From: Xanthostigma xanthostigma
Taxonomy: Eukaryota; Arthropoda; Insecta; Raphidioptera; Raphidiidae
Assembly: GCA_963575645.1 (NCBI GenBank)
Contig: OY754470.1
Coordinates: 48,763,201-48,827,200, forward strand
DNA length: 64,000 nt
Reading direction: 5' to 3'
The notes below the pieces were generated by a model that was not told the origin of the DNA, searched no databases, and worked only from the letters and a program-made list of their open reading frames with translations. The stretch's first letter is position 1, and each line of letters starts with the position of its first letter. A program made the position numbers and the translations under genes. Shown here one piece after another: positions 63,341-64,000 of the stretch.

Positions 63341-63420
63341 GATGCTGGCGGGAATCGAACTCAAGACCCTGTTATTAGTTATTACTAGCCTACGTCGTAA
63401 CCCGCTCGTCCACGGGCACT
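63341..63420 (-). repeat. tRNA-like sequence, probably SINE or pseudo-tRNA
   Basis: On the minus strand it shows an A-box-like TGGACGAGCGGGTTACGACG and a B-box-like GAGTTCGATTCCC at about tRNA spacing. The T stem and acceptor stem do not pair, so it is not a functional tRNA. The A-rich tract directly following it on the minus strand fits a tRNA-derived SINE. Confidence 0.55.
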
Positions 63421-63424
63421 CACA

Positions 63425-64000
63425 CAGTATAAGCTGTTATTATGGTACAGAAGTATATATGGGTGATACGAAAAATCGGTCCTATGAAAGTCACGTGGTC
63501 ACAGAACTATAAAACTTGGAAACTTGCTTCATATACACGGCGTTATATGGGACAAAGGCAAAATCAATGTATAAGAATACGCTAGAGATTCGTTGGCATT
63601 TAGCACAGAAAAGAATCTCTAGCGAGATTCTTCGATCACACAAGAATACTTACGAAGGACGGTGTCAAGAAAAATATTAATTCCCAAACCAATTAAAATT
63701 TTTTTTTCAAGGAGTATTTCTAAATTTTATTTTTTAGACAGTTATTTGTATTATTTTCAGTTTTATTTTTTTATTATTAAAACCTTGGGGGGGGGCAATT
63801 ACAACCTTTTACCCATCTTATCTGCGCCCTTGCCTATACGTGATGAAAGAAATGCATTCTCCAAATTTCATGTTTTAAAGATTTATAATATGGATCGAAT
63901 TGTTAAATTTGTAAAAATTATATTCACCCTTAAGGGTAGAATTGACCACACGGAGGCCTGGCCACATGTGTCTTCTTATAGCTTAAGGTCTTTAGCAATC
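63425..64000. other. Gene-free right edge
   Basis: No exon seen. There is a short inversion near 63580-63625 (AAGAATACGCTAGAGATTC against GAATCTCTAGCGAGATTC). Confidence 0.5.

Noticed and set aside
63341-63420. Functional tRNA gene
   Set aside because: The T stem and acceptor stem do not form; the A-rich tract beside it points to a SINE.

Overview
This is a 64-kb, AT-rich window of animal nuclear DNA, almost certainly from an insect. The genes are split by short GT-AG introns. The protein-coding content is eukaryotic: alpha-tubulin, frataxin, a KIAA0825-family protein, an M1 aminopeptidase N, CutA and an IQ-motif protein. The spaces between them are packed with small DNA transposons, Helitron-like elements and fold-back repeats. 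A hemipteran-type genome would fit, but nothing seen fixes the order. There is no sign of bacterial operons, CRISPR or phage.

Layout. 0-5 kb: Helitron-like repeats around one isolated exon of an alpha-tubulin gene (minus strand, rest of the gene beyond the left edge). 5-27 kb: no convincing gene; MITEs, long inverted repeats, tRNA-like and hAT-type sequences. 27-40.6 kb: the gene-rich core. Frataxin (+, 2 exons) is followed 126 bp downstream by a KIAA0825-like gene (+, about 10 exons). That gene is convergent with a complete 11-exon aminopeptidase N gene (-, 929 aa, zinc site intact). 41-52 kb: mostly repeats, with a 5'-truncated LINE carrying the end of a reverse transcriptase ORF. 52.8-55.8 kb: an intronless CutA gene (-) and a 3-exon IQ-motif gene (-). 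56-64 kb: repeats only, including two huge adjacent hairpins (59.4-60.3 and 60.5-61.0 kb) followed by a tandem array with a period of about 155 bp.

The genes do not form a pathway; they are ordinary neighbours. I did not find a convincing new biological system. The most interesting signals are structural. A four-copy transposon family ends in a 20-bp motif that reads in frame with the KIAA0825 exon it interrupts. Long near-perfect palindromes are unusually dense (more than a dozen). The two giant hairpins would give long double-stranded RNA if transcribed. All calls were made by eye; splice sites were checked by reading phase, not by alignment to transcripts.
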